From contig NW_025335587.1 of the NCBI RefSeq assembly GCF_004798865.1, positions 3,313,034 to 3,377,033 of the forward strand: 64,000 nt of DNA. Direction: 5' to 3'. The notes below the pieces were generated by a model. It did no database searches and was not told the origin of the DNA. It saw only the letters and a list, made by a program, of their open reading frames with translations. Position 1 is the stretch's first letter. Each line of letters begins with the position of its first letter. The position numbers were made by a program, and so were the translations under genes. This DNA comes from Varanus komodoensis (Eukaryota > Chordata > Lepidosauria > Squamata > Varanidae). Positions 1 to 11,489 of the stretch are shown here, piece by piece.

Positions 1-819
1 CAATAATGATTAAACAGAAGCAAATGCAAAAACTAGCCTCAGTTATTGCTTAGATCTTGATTAATGCTCTCCACAGGTTGGGCTGTTTTTAAAAGAATCT
101 GAAAACAAGCTGGTGGAAAATTCAGCCACCAAAATGTTTGAGTGGGATAGGCAATTCAACCAATTTTGTAGCTGTTGCACCTGTTATCCATCAGTTTTCA
201 GGCTTACTTTGTAGTGCCAATAGTAACCTATAAAAATCTGGCCTGCTTAGGATCAGGCCTCTTTAAGGGTCATCACCCATATGACCCTGCCCAGCTCCAC
301 AACTGGTCTCACAGGCCCTATTCTTTGCCCCATGCCTAAACTTGATCTAAGATAGCAGGATCCAGGGACAGGAAATTTTCAGTGATGGTCCTATACTTGT
401 AGAATGCTGAGAACTCTGCTGGGTTCTGCATACATGACCTTTAAGCAGAGCACCATACCAAGTTAAAAAAATATACTAAGCATTGTTTGAGTTTTTTTCT
501 GACCTCCTTTAAGATTTTACCTAATGTGTTCATGTTATTTTTAAGGTGCTTTATTTTAATGTCACCTCTTCAGGGCTTGCCCTAAGGTGGGCTAGAAATA
601 AATAATCCACTTACACACACACACCCTAGCTAGAGCCTCAGGTTCTACTCACACATATACTCGTAGCTCCCAAAGTGCTGGACTGGGTGAAAGCACCAGG
701 TCCACCCAATAAGTAGACAACTGCTGATTCACATGGTGGCTGTATCACCTATCTCTCAATCACTGATAGCTGGAAAATTATGGTAGCAGTACACAGAACT
801 TTCATAAAGCCACTGCTTT

Positions 820-1090
820 ACAGAATTTATTATATTTGTATCCTGCCTGTTTTTTCTTCCAAGCAATCCAAGGCTGCTTACATAATTCTCCTCCTCCTCC
901 TCCTCTCAATCTTATCCTCATAACAGCTACCCCACAACTTGCCAGGCATAAGTGAGAACATTTTTGCTGCTGCAGTGCATCAATCACTTGTGGTTTTAAT
1001 CAACAACTTATGTTCTATCTGGTTATAGGGTGTTGAAGATGGCATGGGAACCCAGGTTGTTTAACCTAGTGCTCTGGGTTCCCCTGTCAT
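820..1090 (-). repeat. tRNA-derived SINE remnant (minus)
   Basis: The left part has the A/T-rich tail and the 'accaagcaatccaaggctgctta'-like 3' region of the same SINE seen better preserved at 34428-34656. The right part near 1045-1086 resembles its reversed tRNA-like head ('accta-gtgctctgg'). The middle is diverged and partly replaced. The family call rests on internal comparison within this window. Confidence 0.4.
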
Positions 1091-1434
1091 GCTAACAACA
1101 TACAATCTGGCTGATCACAGGCTATTGAATAAAAGCGGGAAAGGGCTCAGGAAGCAGCCTGTTTACTTACTCACTTCCACTTGTGCATGGCAAATTCTGA
1201 AGTATTTTAAGGCACATGGCCTATGAGCTGGCTTAGAGCTACCAAATAAGCTCAGATGGGACAGCACCACATTGGGCTGAGTGAATGTAAATCAAGGTAA
1301 GGAATCCTTGAAGTACAGAGGAACCATTAGCAGAACTGAATCTAACTGGACTCTCCTAGGAAGGTCATGCCACATTTCAAAGAACTCTCCACTGAGCTAG
1401 AGGAAGAGTGCCTTGTACAGGTGAGATCTAATTT

Positions 1435-1622
1435 ATATAGACCGCACAACTGGTTAGAGTGCAAGACCAAGATTTAGAGCTCAATGGGAAACTTTGGGTC
1501 AGCCACCTACTCTCAGCCTAACCTACCTCACAAGGGTCCTGTGAAGATGAAATGCAGAGAAAGATTGTGGAAACTGCCTTGCAAGAGGGGAAAAAGGTGG
1601 ACTATAATTGTAGTAATAATAA
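1435..1622 (+). repeat. tRNA-derived SINE remnant (plus)
   Basis: A degenerate copy in plus orientation: 'aactggttagagtgcaag' resembles the A-box side, 'ctcagcctaacctacctcac' is the conserved central block also found at 42527-42734, and 'gtaataataaaa' ends the tail. It is much diverged from the other copies, so it is an old insertion. Confidence 0.55.
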
Positions 1623-2394
1623 AACAACTAATCTTAGCATCTCCAGTTTGTTGTAACTGAAATTTTTGGGCAGTAAAGCACTGAAGTCCAGCATAAGTAA
1701 TTGCTGTTAATTATACTGCATCACAAGAAGGCAGTGAATACTAACATGAGCTACAACAAAATATGAACTTTGAATCCTGCCTTTTTAAATGAGAAGAGCA
1801 TGCCAATTAATTATGTCATCCAGGGATATTTCCAGATAAAGCTTTCAGTCTGCCTCATTCACGGCACTTCACAGGTAGTCTGGACATGGCTGAGTTTCTC
1901 CACTTCTTGTAGCTATTTTCTCACCACAGAAAACCTGCTTAAGGGAATAGATAGAATAGGCTGCACAATGCATTTTGATTAACCTACTGCCTGGAAGCAT
2001 CCTGGCTAGGATGCAGGTTTCTCTATTGTGTGCAGTTTCTGTTAAAGGCTGATTGCATGACTGTTACCTTGTCTATGACAGGAGTACTATCATTTATTTA
2101 GAACCATTAGAAATCATTTTATATTCATGATATGTACAGTCTTAGAATTATTCTGTATATTTTCCTCCTGTTGCAGGATAGAAAATAGCTGATTACTGAC
2201 AGCTGAAATAGTGATTACTGACAAAATCACTGACTATAAATTGTAATTTTAGAATTGCAGTATTAGTCTATGTAAGCATTTAGGACAAAGAATGAGGTAT
2301 TCAGTAGTAACACCCTGACTTCAACATGAAACCTTCAAGTGTCTAAAAGGAAAGGGGATGTTTGTCCTCATCCCTTAAAATGAAATGAAAAATA

Positions 2395-3650
2395 AAAAAT
2401 AAAAATCAATTTTATTGTTTACCCTGGTACAAAAATACAGTACAGTATGATGCTATAAAGCATTCACCAGAACATTCAGCGTAACAGATTTTCACACAAA
2501 ATATTTCAATATATTTTCCATTCACAAAAGAACTAAAAGACTAAAGCACAAATGACAAATAAACATTGGAGTCTATATGCAACCAGAAGGAACAGGCAAT
2601 TTTATAAAAAACAAAACACACATATGTACACAATAGCAATAGTGTATGGTCAATGTTCTTCATGCTGCTCCTTGAGCAAGCAGGATAGTAAGTCTACAAA
2701 AGGCACAATCCCATGGCCTCCCAACATCATCAGGAAGGCCATAGGATTCTTCAGTATCCCAGCTCTGAAGTCTACATCCTCAGAGCTTTCCTGCCATGGA
2801 AAGAATCACACCAGTGGCCTCCTAAGGTCACAACTGAACCACAGAAGCAGGGAAAGGGGGCATGCAGGAAAAGGGAGAACACTGAGGCCTCAGACTTAAG
2901 CTGATTTCAACTGGTGTCCCATTCCCAACACTGAATCTAGATGGCTAAAACTGAGGAAAATTTCCAGAAGAAAATACCAGGTGAGGTCCACTGCCATGTC
3001 CCACAACAAGCATAGAATACATGTACGCCTCAGAGTATGGAGGCTTATATGCATCTCGCCATGTGGATGACAGGAGTGCCCCTTTCACCTAAGATTCAAT
3101 GCAGAATGATTAGCATAGTGTTTTTGTCTTGATATTATATTTGGCTTCAATATCTAGTTGATATTGAAGAGTAATGGCAAAATCATTTATTGTGATCCTA
3201 AATATCTTTATCTTGAAAATCATACTGAAATTAGAAAAATGTGTCAGCAAGTTTAAAATTAATCTCTTTGACTGTTAAATACAATAATGTTCTCATAATA
3301 ATCCACATAGTAGCCTTCTCCCTAATATAAAAATGCAATTTAAGAAAGTTAGGGTTTAAACTCCAATTTGTCATATATTCAAGGCTGAAGCATTCATTCA
3401 TTCATTAATGTGTGTTAGCTTTATTTCTCTTATAAATAGGCATTTTAATGTAAACAAGAGAGGACATGGTGCTTTATTTAATTTCATTTTGTTTGATGAA
3501 ATGTAAGGTATCATTTAATGTAATACGGTATCAATAGGATTTGTTTTCAGTGTAGCTACAATTCCTCTTCTGAAAGAAGTGAGGGAGGATAAAGAGCCAT
3601 AACTAATGTTACGCCATATCTGAGCCTATATAACACTGCTATCCAGTGTA
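2395..3650 (-). other. TXNDC12: TXNDC12 3' UTR (minus)
   Basis: This follows the TXNDC12 stop codon on the minus strand. An AATAAA hexamer on the minus strand lies at 2411-2416 and is followed by a U-rich stretch, a plausible poly(A) site with cleavage near 2395. UTR length is about 1.25 kb. The 3' boundary is inferred, not shown by transcript data. Confidence 0.55.
2411..2416 (-). terminator. TXNDC12: Putative TXNDC12 poly(A) signal
   Basis: Reading the minus strand, AATAAA at these bases is followed by a T-rich downstream stretch. It is the best candidate for the end of the TXNDC12 transcript, about 1.24 kb after the stop codon. Confidence 0.5.
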
Positions 3651-6600
3651 TTATAATTCATCTCCAAGGTGTTTTTTCTTGAAAGCATCACCTGTCAATT
3701 TCTCCTGGGCTTCCTTCATTCCTTGGATGACTGCAATATGAAGTATAAAAATGCTTGGTACTTGCTTCAGTAAAAAGTGCTTGCAACGTTAACTTTCACC
3801 AGTTACAGGAAAAAACACAAACACAAACTATAAAGCTACTATAAAGCTATCTGTACCAACCAAATCATTTTTTTCTCCTTTCATGACTTGTTAGGTTCAA
3901 CTTTTCCTCCTCTCTGATTCCTAATAGTTCATAAGAAGAGAAGACAACTAGCAAACCAGTGCTCCTTTGCCAATACTTACAGAGCTTGTAGGTTTTCCAC
4001 AGAATCCTAAAAAATGCATGCCTTATATGTAAATGTGTACTTCAGAGCGACCCTTGCCAATTCTTTTCCATCCTGCTATTTTTCCCCACAAATGGTGGAT
4101 TCTTCTGTTCCCCCTACACAAGCAGGGCCCCCCATTTATGTAAGGGATATCCAGTATTTCTTGAAAGAAGTCCCAAAATGAATGGAAATTGTTGTGTCTG
4201 GATGCAGGCAGGTCACATAGAGTTCCATTGTGTTTCATTCTAGAAAAGAATGCTTCTGCTCAATGTGCATTGCCCCATAACTGCTAAATTGTTCTTGTGC
4301 CAGTGGTGGGGGATTAGAGGAGTTGCCCACCAATCCTCCATGGAATTGGTAAAGCAAAAGAGAATTAGTGAGTGCCCTATCAGGTTTTACCCAAAATGTG
4401 CAGATTTAATAGCATCATAACAAAGTAATTTCAAGAGGGAAATAAAATGAACCTCAAGTTTTTCTCAAACAACCATGTTCTATTGTTTTGGAGAATTATT
4501 TATTCCAAGTCACTATTTTATTTATTATTTGCTTATTTTATTGTTCATTATTATTAGTTTCTTGTTTAATATTTTTGGGAATTATTAGCTTTGAATAACT
4601 TTTCTTCTTAATGTCAATTCAAAATTAGTAAAGCTAATATTCTCAAGTGTAGTTATGACAAGATCAGAATAGTTTTGGTCCAGGAAGAGTTGCTAAAATT
4701 CAGGGGTACAGAAATCAGCCAGGGGCCAAAATCAACCTGTCTGGGGTTCCCCAGATGGATCTGCCTCCCCTGGCCTATTTCCTTTCCCCTGATTGACAAT
4801 CATTTCTGGTTCCTCAGATTTTGTCCAGGTTCTCACCATTCTAAAGGGTTGAAAATGGTTACTGGCTCTAAGAGCTTTAGGCTAAATACAGTGGTAATTT
4901 TGTATCTGGCTCCACTACTCTCACCTTTGACCGTGTTGATCTCTGGTATGCAACCCCTGAAAGCCTTTCCGAAATAGAATCAGTCCTCAGACTGAAGGCA
5001 GTTCAACACCCCACTCAGAAATTTCACTTCTCAAGCCACCCTGTCATCTAGGAATCCTGACTCTCTCCTTTAATCCATTGGTGGAATTAAGTAAGTCTCT
5101 GGATGTTTTATATCTCACTTTCCAGCATTCCCAATCACTGTCCTTTACTGATATTGATATCTACTCTCTCCCTGCTCCTGCAGTCCATTGTCTTGCGAAA
5201 TCCTGGAATATTTGCCAAAAAAGGGGGGGAGAGGGGAGGAAAATACTCTAAGAATAGATTCTATGGTTCTTCCCACTGAAACCCAATGATTAATATTAGG
5301 GAACAGGAAGGAGCCTTTGTGCACAGCCTTCTAGGACACTCTAAGGAAATGAGGTTTCCATGGCAGGAACCACAGATCTTACTTCTAGAGCCTCTTCCTA
5401 ACATTTTTCTTCCCTGAGATCCTGAGAAGGTTGATAGACAGGGTTGTATTTTTGGCATCCATGCTACATGCCATGATAGACTTCTACGCATTATCAGTGT
5501 TCAGGCTAAGTTGTTTAAAAATGCTTGTTGTTTAAAAAAATGCTAAACACTTTGTAACAAGCTCCTAAGGCAGCAGCTCCACATCCCCCTTTTTCATTAT
5601 CCTTGTTGAGAAAGCAATCTCTCATGAAATACAAGTTGTTGCTTGGGCTAGGGCCATCAGATCTAAAGCCCGACTTAACTTAATTCACATGTACCTTGTT
5701 CAGCACTAGTATAAAAATACTTGTAGCTGGGGTTTCCTCTCTCATTTATGATTTCAGGATGAACTTTTCCATTGGGATCTATAAAAAAGAGCAATAAAAC
5801 ATATTAATGACAGAAAAAAGTATGTCTCTTGCTCCCTGAAAGGGCTAAGCAATTATATTCATCTCTTACCCATAAAAAGGATTCTGGGAATGTAACCACC
5901 ATCAGGGCTGAAAGCCTCATCCTTGGGTTCTTCTTCATCCTGTAAGTAAAATATAAAGTCAAGGAGCATGAGCACTACTCCCACATAAAATTGATCTTAC
6001 TGCATATCAAAAGGGAATGGTCCTAATTCAGCACATACTTTGCAGACAAAAGTCCAAGATCCAATCCTCAGGGTGTCCATGTTAGGCAAACTGCTGCCTG
6101 AAATCCTGGACAGCCATTAATGTTCAGTGTTGACAGGACTGAGGACCAAGGAACTGACTTGGTATAAGGGAAATTCCTACTTTCCTAAAGTAAACGTTAA
6201 GGGTTAGGGTTTGGAAGCCAAAATACGTTGCAAATGATGAACTGCTGCAAGTACTGATACTTGTTCTTTATGAAAACAGCAGAGTATAGGGTTAGGACAA
6301 CAGTTCCTCCACATTCAATATACTTTAGAAGTGTGTAATGTAGAGTAAGGAATAAAACTATGAAGACTGTTATTTTTTCAGAAATGCATGTAACTTTTTA
6401 CAACTGTGCTTCCTAAATTTACATAAATTATATAAAACAGAACATGCAAATAGAAAGTGAACGAAAACTCCATTTAAGTCTCATAGCAGTTATGACTGAT
6501 TCTTACCTCAAGATTAACCATCACAAAATTATGGGCAAGCTCTGAGATTTCCTTGGATTCCGCAAACTTTGGTTTTAAAGCTAAGAAAAGTATAGACGTG

Positions 6601-9600
6601 AAAGTTAAATCAGGCAAAACAATAACCAAGTCCCAAGCAATCACAGACTAAATTAGCTGCATGTTGATCCCATTGAAATAAATGTGAAAAGTTAGGAATA
6701 TAAGGTTGCTATCCTGTGCATGCTTTGCTAGAAGTAAGCCCCAGTGAATGCAATGGGAAGTACTTCTGAATAGGCATAGATAGGATTGCAGTGCAAGTCA
6801 GGCTCATGAAAACCAGTGAGGTACAAGTTAGTCATACATTCAGTGCAATTTAACTTTAGCTGAATCACAGCCAAACTTTGTCACCAAAATCTGGTATTCC
6901 CAGATGTAAAAAAAACAAAACAAAGTGATTGGTAATTTTAGGAAATGTGTATTTGTTAACTTTCACACAATAAAAAGAAAAACTAATACAAAACAAATGT
7001 TATATAAAAAGAAAAGTAAACATCTACATGACGATAACTTACAACAATGCCAATACATCCTACCTACCATTTTCCTCTAGTTTTATATAACTGAAAAAGT
7101 ACATGGAAAAACTTTCAGTATATACTATATAGTAACATAGTAGCATTAACTTTGTCTTCCTATTTGTGCTTGAAGTAAGTTTATTCATTGGTAGAAGCAT
7201 GTCCATAGTTTAAATATCTACCTTTTTACAGTGGGTAAGTGATTTTGGGTCCACAATTAGAAGGCAATATATGTAAGTTACATGATATTTTATACTGTAA
7301 AATAATATTTCCTTTGTACAAACCCTACATATCTACCAAGTTAAGGCTGCTGAAGTGTTGTCAAGCAAGACTGGTTTATCTTACCCTTGCAAGCGCCACA
7401 CCATGATTTGTGAATTATTACCATGAGAGGCAACCCACTAAAACAAAAACCAGAAACAAAAGACATTGAAAGATACAGTTCACATTCTCTACTACACATT
7501 AGGCTGCAATTTTAAATGTACATACTAAGGAGCAAGCCTTGTAGGACATAGTAAATCTTATTTCTGAAAAAATATGCATAGGATTGCTCTGTAAGTAGAG
7601 CTACTTAATGTAATTTATATGAGAAAAGATGTTTCATTTTGCTATATTGTGTCCTGCTCTTCTTTTAACACAGAACAAAATATCTGCTTCCAAGTAAACA
7701 GGCACAAGATGCAAGTCTTATGATGGAAACGGGCTACTCCTAAGGTAGTAGCTTAGATTTGATCATCTGTTTGTGTCATGGAACAGAGTTTTCCTTTCTC
7801 CTATGCAGTCCCTTGTCCAACATCTCACCCTCCAAATCCTCTCCTGAAGATTAGAGGGACCCTCTACTTGATCAGGGAACTGTTGTGCCAGGAGCTGTAG
7901 CAGGAGCTGAGACTGGGGAAGGAGGAGGAGGAGGAGGAGGAGGAAAAAATGTTTGGAAAAAAGCAACCTTTAGCTCATGCAGGAGTAACTTTAGGATTCA
8001 AGTTGGAGTTAAGTGTTGGCTCCAGTCTCCTAGACTCCTTGTCACTGGCCATGCCCCTTTTCTTCTTCTCCAAGGCTGATTTTTTTTACCTGAGTGGCAG
8101 CTGGTGCAGGGCATACCTTTGGCTGCAAGGGGGCAGGGCAGGACTTCACACTTGAAATCCCAGCTAAGAGGTAGAAGAACTTGAAGCACAGTCCTATAGC
8201 CCCTCAGACAATGTCAGGAGACCATAGGATTGTACCTTTATATCTAAAATGTTGTAATAAATTTCAGTTTACATTAAAAAGATTGCAACCTTTATTTTAC
8301 AACATACCTGGCTGCTGCCTCCTTTTTTCCATCTTCTAGTGTTCTCCAATGAATGTGATCTCCAAAACCTTGAAAAGCAGAGTAGGTATGTAGTGTAGTG
8401 TAATATGAGGTAATTTCCCATATTTAATAATATATAGAATCATAGAATGGTGGAGTTGGAAAGGGACAGAAAGTCAGTGGGTCCAGCCCCCTGCTCAGAG
8501 CAGGACTCCAGGTTAAACCATCCCTCTCAGATGATTGTCCAGCTACATCTGGAATGCCTCTAGTGTGGGACAGCCCACGATCTCCCTAGACAATTGGTTC
8601 CGTTGTTGTACTGCTGTAACGGTCATGAAATTTTTCCTGATATCTAGATGGAATCTGGCTTCCTGTAACTGCAGCCCATTATTCCTTGTCCTGTGTTGTG
8701 GGATAATGGAGAAGAGATTCTGCACTTCCTCCTTGTGACAGCCTTTCAAGTATTTGTATAGTGCTATCATATCTCCCCTCAATCTTCTTTTCTTAAGGCT
8801 AAACATGCCTAGTTCTTTCAATCTCTTTGTTTCCAGTCCCTGGATCATCCTTATTGCTCTCCTCTGAATCCTTTCCACTTGTCTGCATCTTTCTGAAACT
8901 GTGATTCCCAGAACTGAACACAGTACTCCAGATGAAGCCTAATGAGTGCTGAGTAAAGGAGAAGCAGTACTTTACAGTATTTGGAAGTGATAGTTCTATT
9001 AATGCAGCCTAAAATAGCATTTGCTTATTTCACAGTCATAGCACATCGTTGATTCATATTCAGCTCGTAACCTACAATTCCAAAATCCTTCTCATTTGCA
9101 GTATAATTGACCCAAGTATCTCTCATCTTGTAACAATGTATTTGGTTTCTTTTTCCTTGGTGCAGAACTTGGCATTTGCCCCTGTTGAAGTTCATTCTAC
9201 TGTTTTCAGCCCAGCACTCCAACCTATCAAGATCACCTTGAATCTTCTTTCAGTCTTCCAGGGTACCAGCTATTCCACCCAGTTTTGAGTCATCTGTAAA
9301 TCTGATTGATCATTCCCTGCTCTCCCTCATCCAAGTCATTAATGTTGAGGAGCACTGGGCCCAGGACTGAACCCTGAGATATCCCACTTGTTACTTTCCC
9401 TGAATTTGAGAAGCCTCCTGATGATTATTATAATAATAGCCCAATGAATGAGTGACTGTCCTTTCCAAGTGCTGTTTTGGCATTTGTGGAAGGGCAGTCA
9501 CAAGACTGTGAAAACCAGGGGAGACAAAATATGCTGAGCAGCTCTGTAGCCATTTCCAAAACACCATGATAAAATCACCAGCCATGGGTCCTCAGGCTGG

Positions 9601-10294
9601 CTTCTTCATGGAAAATAAGCTACCATGCATCCTCTGAACTAGTGTGAATTCAGAATTGCATGTTGAAAGAATCAGAATACTAAAGTGAAGGCAAGCTAAG
9701 TTTTTAGAGAGGGCAGTAAGAAAGTTTCCAAGATAAGGATGAGACAGTGACTTATTTTTTAGCTGGTAACAAATTGTTTCACAAACACACATAATTTTAG
9801 TTTATCTGGAAAGCTACTTACAAAAAGATGACAACAATTTCAGTTTTTTCAGAACTAATTAGGACAATTCTTTCTTTTTGTAGAACCTATCCAAATCTTT
9901 AACATGAACTAAAATGTGAAAATATAGAGCCTGCAATACCCCTCCATCTCTTTTTCTATTAATGCATTTGGATACATTTCTGAAGTTGATCATTACCAGC
10001 TCATGGCCTAGGAAAAGAAACTACTCTCTCTAAACCAATTATCCTCTGTTAACATGGAAATTCAAAACAATGTTCATTATATTTACAAATAAAAGGCTAA
10101 AAAGAACTGTTTGTGGACAGCTTTGCTTATTTATTTTTGCAAATTATATTCAATTAAGGGCAAATCAAACCAAAACAGGAAAATAAAATTGGTGTCTAAC
10201 CCTTTCCGAAGGCTTCTCCAGCGGAGACTACGACCAGCATTTGGCAAATGAAAGAAAGACAGAAAACCGACAGTGGTGCTAACTGAACCTTCAT
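3651..10294 (-). CDS. TXNDC12: TXNDC12 (ERp18/ERp19/AGR1), ER thioredoxin-like oxidoreductase, complete, 7 coding exons
   Basis: Coding exons on the minus strand are 10294-10201, 8368-8308, 7437-7385, 6580-6507, 5939-5870, 5778-5695 and 3730-3651. They total 516 nt (171 aa plus stop), every junction is GT..AG and phases agree throughout. Human TXNDC12 has 172 aa. The protein starts with a hydrophobic signal peptide (about residues 1-26, [15 protein letters not shown]...), then the [14 protein letters not shown] segment, the active site WCGAC (Cys65 and Cys68), the acidic loop EDEEEPKDE, the cis-proline turn GGYIPRI, and the conserved C-terminal helix [14 protein letters not shown]. The family is a soluble ER thiol-disulfide oxidoreductase. 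The last four residues are GDEL, where human has EDEL; both resemble KDEL retrieval signals. The exon 1 donor is the less common GTTAGA. It lies head to head with BTF3L4, as in human. Identification is from the whole translated sequence and is very secure. Confidence 0.97.
3731..5694 (-). other. TXNDC12 last intron, no recognised gene
   Basis: This 2-kb intron holds no recognisable exon. The region 4670-5500 has higher GC and several small open frames without family resemblance; it may be an old repeat that I cannot name. The other inner introns (5779-5869, 5940-6506, 6581-7384, 7438-8307) carry only short palindromic repeat copies (6704-6792, 7503-7590) and a GGA microsatellite. Confidence 0.5.
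6704..6792. repeat. Short palindromic repeat, family A (best copy)
   Basis: The two halves are inverted copies of each other: 'gctatcctgtgcatgc' and 'agaagtaagcccca' on the left match 'gcatagataggattgc' and 'tgggaagtacttct' on the right when reversed. Related copies occur at 7503-7590, 10803-10880, 34207-34262, 39375-39428, 41261-41336, 54897-54980 and 60990-61075. The hairpin form suggests a non-autonomous DNA transposon (MITE), but I cannot name the family. Confidence 0.65.
7503..7590. repeat. Palindromic repeat family A, diverged copy
   Basis: It starts 'ctgcaattttaaatgtaca' and ends 'gcataggattgctctg', with the internal 'agcaag' and 'cttatttctga' arms. It is more diverged than the copy 700 bp away. 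Confidence 0.5.
7918..7947. repeat. GGA/GAG microsatellite in TXNDC12 intron
   Basis: A purine-rich run of repeated GGA triplets followed by poly-A. The small open frames across it (a poly-Gly frame and a poly-Leu frame on the other strand) are by-products of the repeat. Confidence 0.8.
8369..10200 (-). other. TXNDC12 intron 1
   Basis: The intron contains a CR1 LINE fragment (8436-9415) in its downstream half. The rest (9416-10200) is AT-rich with nothing recognisable. As I recall, the intronless gene KTI12 lies inside a TXNDC12 intron in human; no open frame of that size (about 350 codons) is present in any TXNDC12 intron here. Confidence 0.6.
8436..9415 (-). mobile_element. CR1-type LINE, 5'-truncated 3' part (minus)
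   Basis: The plus strand starts with 'agaatcatagaatgg', the reverse of the CR1 3' terminal repeat, so the element runs on the minus strand. Minus-strand translation gives CR1 reverse-transcriptase C-terminal blocks: '[11 protein letters not shown]' near 9390, '[16 protein letters not shown]' near 9220, '[10 protein letters not shown]' near 8930, and '[20 protein letters not shown]' near 8780-8820. Frames are broken in several places, so the copy is dead. It sits in TXNDC12 intron 1 in the same orientation as the gene. Confidence 0.9.
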
Positions 10295-10450
10295 GATGCC
10301 AGGCAAGATCTTCACTCCGATCGCTACAGCGAACCTCTCTAAGACCAAGCACTATCCGATTAATCGAAGCCAGCCCGTTTACTTAAGAGGAAGTGATGTT
10401 CTCAGACGGATGTGGGAGGTGCTTCATAGATTTGGGTCCGGGGCAAGTTG
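10195..10450 (-). promoter_or_regulatory. TXNDC12: TXNDC12 promoter/5' end, CpG-containing
   Basis: CpG dinucleotides cluster around and upstream of the TXNDC12 start codon (10294), while the flanking sequence on the intron side is CpG-poor. No TATA box is evident. The transcription start is inferred to lie within roughly 100-150 bp upstream of the start codon; its exact position cannot be read from sequence. Confidence 0.45.
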
Positions 10451-10802
10451 TTAAAAAAAAGAAAGGCACAGATATCACGCTACCTAGATGAGAAACTTGC
10501 TTCAACTGCCTTCTCTCCCCTCGCTGGAAATTTCGACATACAGGTACTTCTTAAGACAGTTTTGTCACCCAAGAGATTTTATTATTTGGGCTGTTCGTTG
10601 TATGTACATTTTAAAAGGCAAATTTGTGCAAACTGTGCCGATAATTCGTGAAGGGCATAAAAACACCTGGATAACAGCATCTTATGTAAAGCTGCTAAGG
10701 TTGAAAGGTGTAATTAAACACAGCTGAGACGCGTGTAATGTAAACATGCAGTTTTATACAGGTTTACTAGGCTGCGACGTCTTGCTGCGTTCAGCAGCGC
10801 AC

Positions 10803-10880
10803 CGTGTACGTGTCTACTCAGAAGTAAAGCCTGTTGTGTTCAACAGGGCTTACTCTCAAATAAGTAGATATAAACCTGCA
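10803..10880. repeat. Palindromic repeat family A copy between the two promoters
   Basis: 'gtctactcagaagtaaagcc' on the left faces 'agggcttactctcaaataag' on the right, the inverted arms typical of family A. It lies between the TXNDC12 and BTF3L4 promoter regions. Confidence 0.65.
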
Positions 10881-10994
10881 GTTCAGAGAGAGGAATTGGG
10901 GGGTGGGGGATAGGGATAAAGTAATTCTTGAAGGGCTAGTCTCGGAAATAAGTTTTCGATATAATTTTCATCAACGAACTATGTTACCTTATCA

Positions 10995-11098
10995 CAGGTG
11001 TTTTGGACTACAGCCCCCATAATTTCTGGTCACTGGCTATGCTGGTTGAGGCTGATGGAAGTCGTAATCCAAAACATCTACAGAACAACAGGTAGTCT
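10995..11098. repeat. Short palindromic repeat, family B
   Basis: The left arm 'ttttggactacagccccca' is the inverse of the right arm 'gaagtcgtaatccaaaa' with a few changes, and the centre reads 'cactggctatgctggttgag'. Related copies are at 19305-19400, 27197-27305, 28885-29012, 36352-36485 and 47178-47265. It looks like a small hairpin element; I cannot name the family. Confidence 0.6.
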
Positions 11099-11241
11099 AG
11101 CCCAGAGTTACCAGACATAACATAGGAAAAATTCTTTTCCCGGCATAACACATCACGAACAGTTGTTCCTCACCCTACGCCAAATCAGGGAATTTGCGTG
11201 CCTAATAAAGCTGTTATTCCTATGGATAGTTTCTGACGAAG

Positions 11242-11265
11242 ACCACAACTCCCAGAATGCATTGC
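11242..11265 (+). promoter_or_regulatory. ZNF143-type site
   Basis: The block 'ccacaactcccagaatgcat' closely fits the known ZNF143/SBS motif ACTACAAYTCCCAGMATGC. It is about 240 bp upstream of the predicted BTF3L4 start, in the CpG island. Match is by eye; binding is inferred. Confidence 0.6.
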
Positions 11266-11489
11266 TTTAAACGTATCCTCCCTTTCTCCGCACGTCTAAT
11301 TCTTCTATGCTCCACTATCGACTGAGGCTTGTATATTGTCTAGGTAGGAAAAACGGAGAGGACGAGGGTGGACCCCTCCCGTATTATGCAGACGAGTATA
11401 ATACGAGTCGTGTTCTTCTTCCAATCGGAGGAGAGGGGTGGGGCGACGGTCCCGTGGTCCAAGGCCTCCTTTCTCTGGGCCCCTCGCTT

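Larger units (their letters stand above)
1..2389. other. Intergenic region downstream of TXNDC12
   Basis: I see no coding exon here. The stretch holds two decayed tRNA-derived SINE remnants (about 820-1090 minus and 1435-1622 plus) and a short TCC microsatellite at 886-906. The remaining AT-rich sequence shows nothing recognisable. The small open frames in it have no family resemblance. Confidence 0.6.

Noticed and set aside
7763-8189. Leu-rich and Gly-rich open frames in a TXNDC12 intron
   Set aside because: They arise from the GGA microsatellite at 7918-7947 read in different frames.
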